Of a stretch of DNA of 5,673 bases, positions 5,170 to 5,673 are shown piece after piece. The notes beneath the pieces are model-generated. The model made no database searches. It saw nothing but the letters and a program-made list of their open reading frames with translations, and was not told the origin of the DNA. The stretch comes from Christensenella sp. UBA1385. Its GTDB lineage: Bacteria; Bacillota; Clostridia; Christensenellales; Aristaeellaceae. Where the stretch lies: assembly GCA_002305755.1 (NCBI GenBank), contig DBQV01000057.1, positions 7,416-13,088 on the forward strand. The letters are read 5' to 3'. Each line of letters begins with the position of its first letter. The stretch's first letter is position 1. The translations under genes and the position numbers were made by a program.

Positions 5170-5181
5170 AAATATATCAAA
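5164..5181. promoter_or_regulatory. Candidate operator 2: second 18-bp TATATMAAATATATCAAA copy
   Basis: TATATAAAA followed by TATATCAAA matches operator 1 at 17 of 18 positions, in the same orientation and 154 bp away. It covers the -10 and predicted start of the binding-protein promoter. A shorter copy, ATATCAAA (5212-5219), lies just before the ribosome site of the same gene. Confidence 0.6.
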
Positions 5182-5233
5182 GTGAGGCCGCCCCCGGGCA
5201 GCGCCCCACCAATATCAAACGGAGGAAAGCAAG

Positions 5234-5673
5234 ATGAAACATCTGAGCCCCAGGAAATGGATCGGCCTCATGCTGGCCCTGGTCATGCTGCTGTCAGGCG
5301 GCCTGGCTTCTGCACTGGCGGAGGCAGGCAGCACCGTGAAGATCCTGACCGCCGTGACCGGCGGCAAGGACGAGGAGGAGATGAAGCTGTTTGCCGAGGC
5401 CTTCAGCAAGGGTACCGGGCTGGACATCCAGATGGAAAAGCCCGCCGCCAACTACGGCGAGGTGCTGATGAACAAGCTGAACGCGGGCGAGCAGTACGAC
5501 CTGATCTACGTCAGCCTGCAGCAGCTTTACGACATGAAGAACGACGGGATCATCATGGACCTGACCGACTACATCAAATCTTCGCCCATCCTGTCCGACC
5601 CCGAGGTGATCCCGGAGAAGGAGTGGGAGCAGCTGACCATCGACGGCCGCATCTGGGGCGGCTTCAACAAGAC
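5234..5673 (+). CDS. ABC importer extracellular solute-binding protein (family 1, sugar type), 3' end cut by the window
   Basis: The first 146 residues are present. The start at 5234 has GGAGG (5221-5225) 8 nt upstream. Residues 1-29 form a signal peptide with basic N-terminus and hydrophobic core, and ALA at 27-29 is a good signal peptidase I site. There is no lipobox cysteine, unusual for a binding protein in a Gram-positive-like setting, where these are normally lipid-anchored. The mature part starts like family 1 binding proteins: STVKILTAVTGG, then EEEMKLFAEAFSKGTGLDIQ, YGEVLMNKLNAGEQYDLIYV, GIIMDLTDYI, and IDGRIWGGFNK, the usual segment before the ligand-lining loop. It should capture a sugar or oligosaccharide for a permease probably encoded just beyond the right edge. 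It is divergent from a sugar-type repressor and probably controlled by it. Family is firm; the ligand is unknown. Confidence 0.9.
   Translation, partial: MKHLSPRKWIGLMLALVMLLSGGLASALAEAGSTVKILTAVTGGKDEEEMKLFAEAFSKGTGLDIQMEKPAANYGEVLMNKLNAGEQYDLIYVSLQQLYDMKNDGIIMDLTDYIKSSPILSDPEVIPEKEWEQLTIDGRIWGGFNK

Noticed and set aside
5215..5451. Minus-strand open frame of 78 codons opposite the binding-protein start
   Set aside because: It is antisense to the signal peptide and first mature segment of a recognisable gene and would cover its ribosome site.
1..5673. CRISPR array, tRNA, rRNA, insertion sequence, toxin-antitoxin or phage defence genes
   Set aside because: I found no regularly spaced repeats, no tRNA-like fold, no transposase or terminal repeats, and no defence-type domain in any supported gene.

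Overview
The window looks like a chromosomal segment from a high-GC member of the Firmicutes, probably Clostridia (a gut or rumen Christensenellales-type lineage is one guess). The grounds are strong AGGAGG-type ribosome binding sites, sigma-A-like promoters in AT-rich gaps between GC-rich genes, a clostridial-style lipoprotein leader, and a CadA-type metal ATPase. This placement is inference; no rRNA or marker gene is present.

Layout. (1) Positions 1-1227 (+) hold the C-terminal two thirds of a Zn/Cd/Pb-exporting P1B-ATPase, cut by the left edge. A perfect 12-bp hairpin terminator follows at 1350-1391. (2) Converging on it is a 53-aa lipoprotein gene (1483-1644, -) with a near-consensus promoter and a hairpin at the predicted 5' end of its mRNA. 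(3) Upstream on the same strand lies a compact cluster: azlC (3046-3732) and azlD (2726-3049), which overlap by ATGA and encode a branched-chain amino acid exporter, then a ThuA-family gene (1909-2694) 31 bp further on. The ThuA gene may also have its own extended -10 promoter placed over the azlD stop codon. (4) A terminator at 3770-3798 separates this cluster from a GntR-headed, LacI-type sugar-responsive repressor (3831-4979, -). (5) Divergent from the repressor, starting at 5234 (+), is the front part of an ABC-importer solute-binding protein, cut by the right edge.

How the parts fit. The repressor and binding protein form a typical divergent regulator/sugar-uptake pair. The best signal in the window is an 18-bp element, TATATMAAATATATCAAA, that occurs twice in the same orientation with 17 of 18 positions identical. 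One copy overlaps the predicted -10 and spacer of the repressor promoter; the other overlaps the -10 and start site of the binding-protein promoter. This is what an autoregulated repressor that shuts off both promoters would need. ThuA proteins are linked to sugar metabolism, so that gene may relate functionally to the sugar locus, but the sequence places it with the amino acid exporter.

I see no CRISPR array, tRNA, rRNA, insertion sequence or phage gene. Most of the window is recognisable, ordinary content. The most interesting parts are the paired operators and the tiny, strongly expressed-looking lipoprotein.
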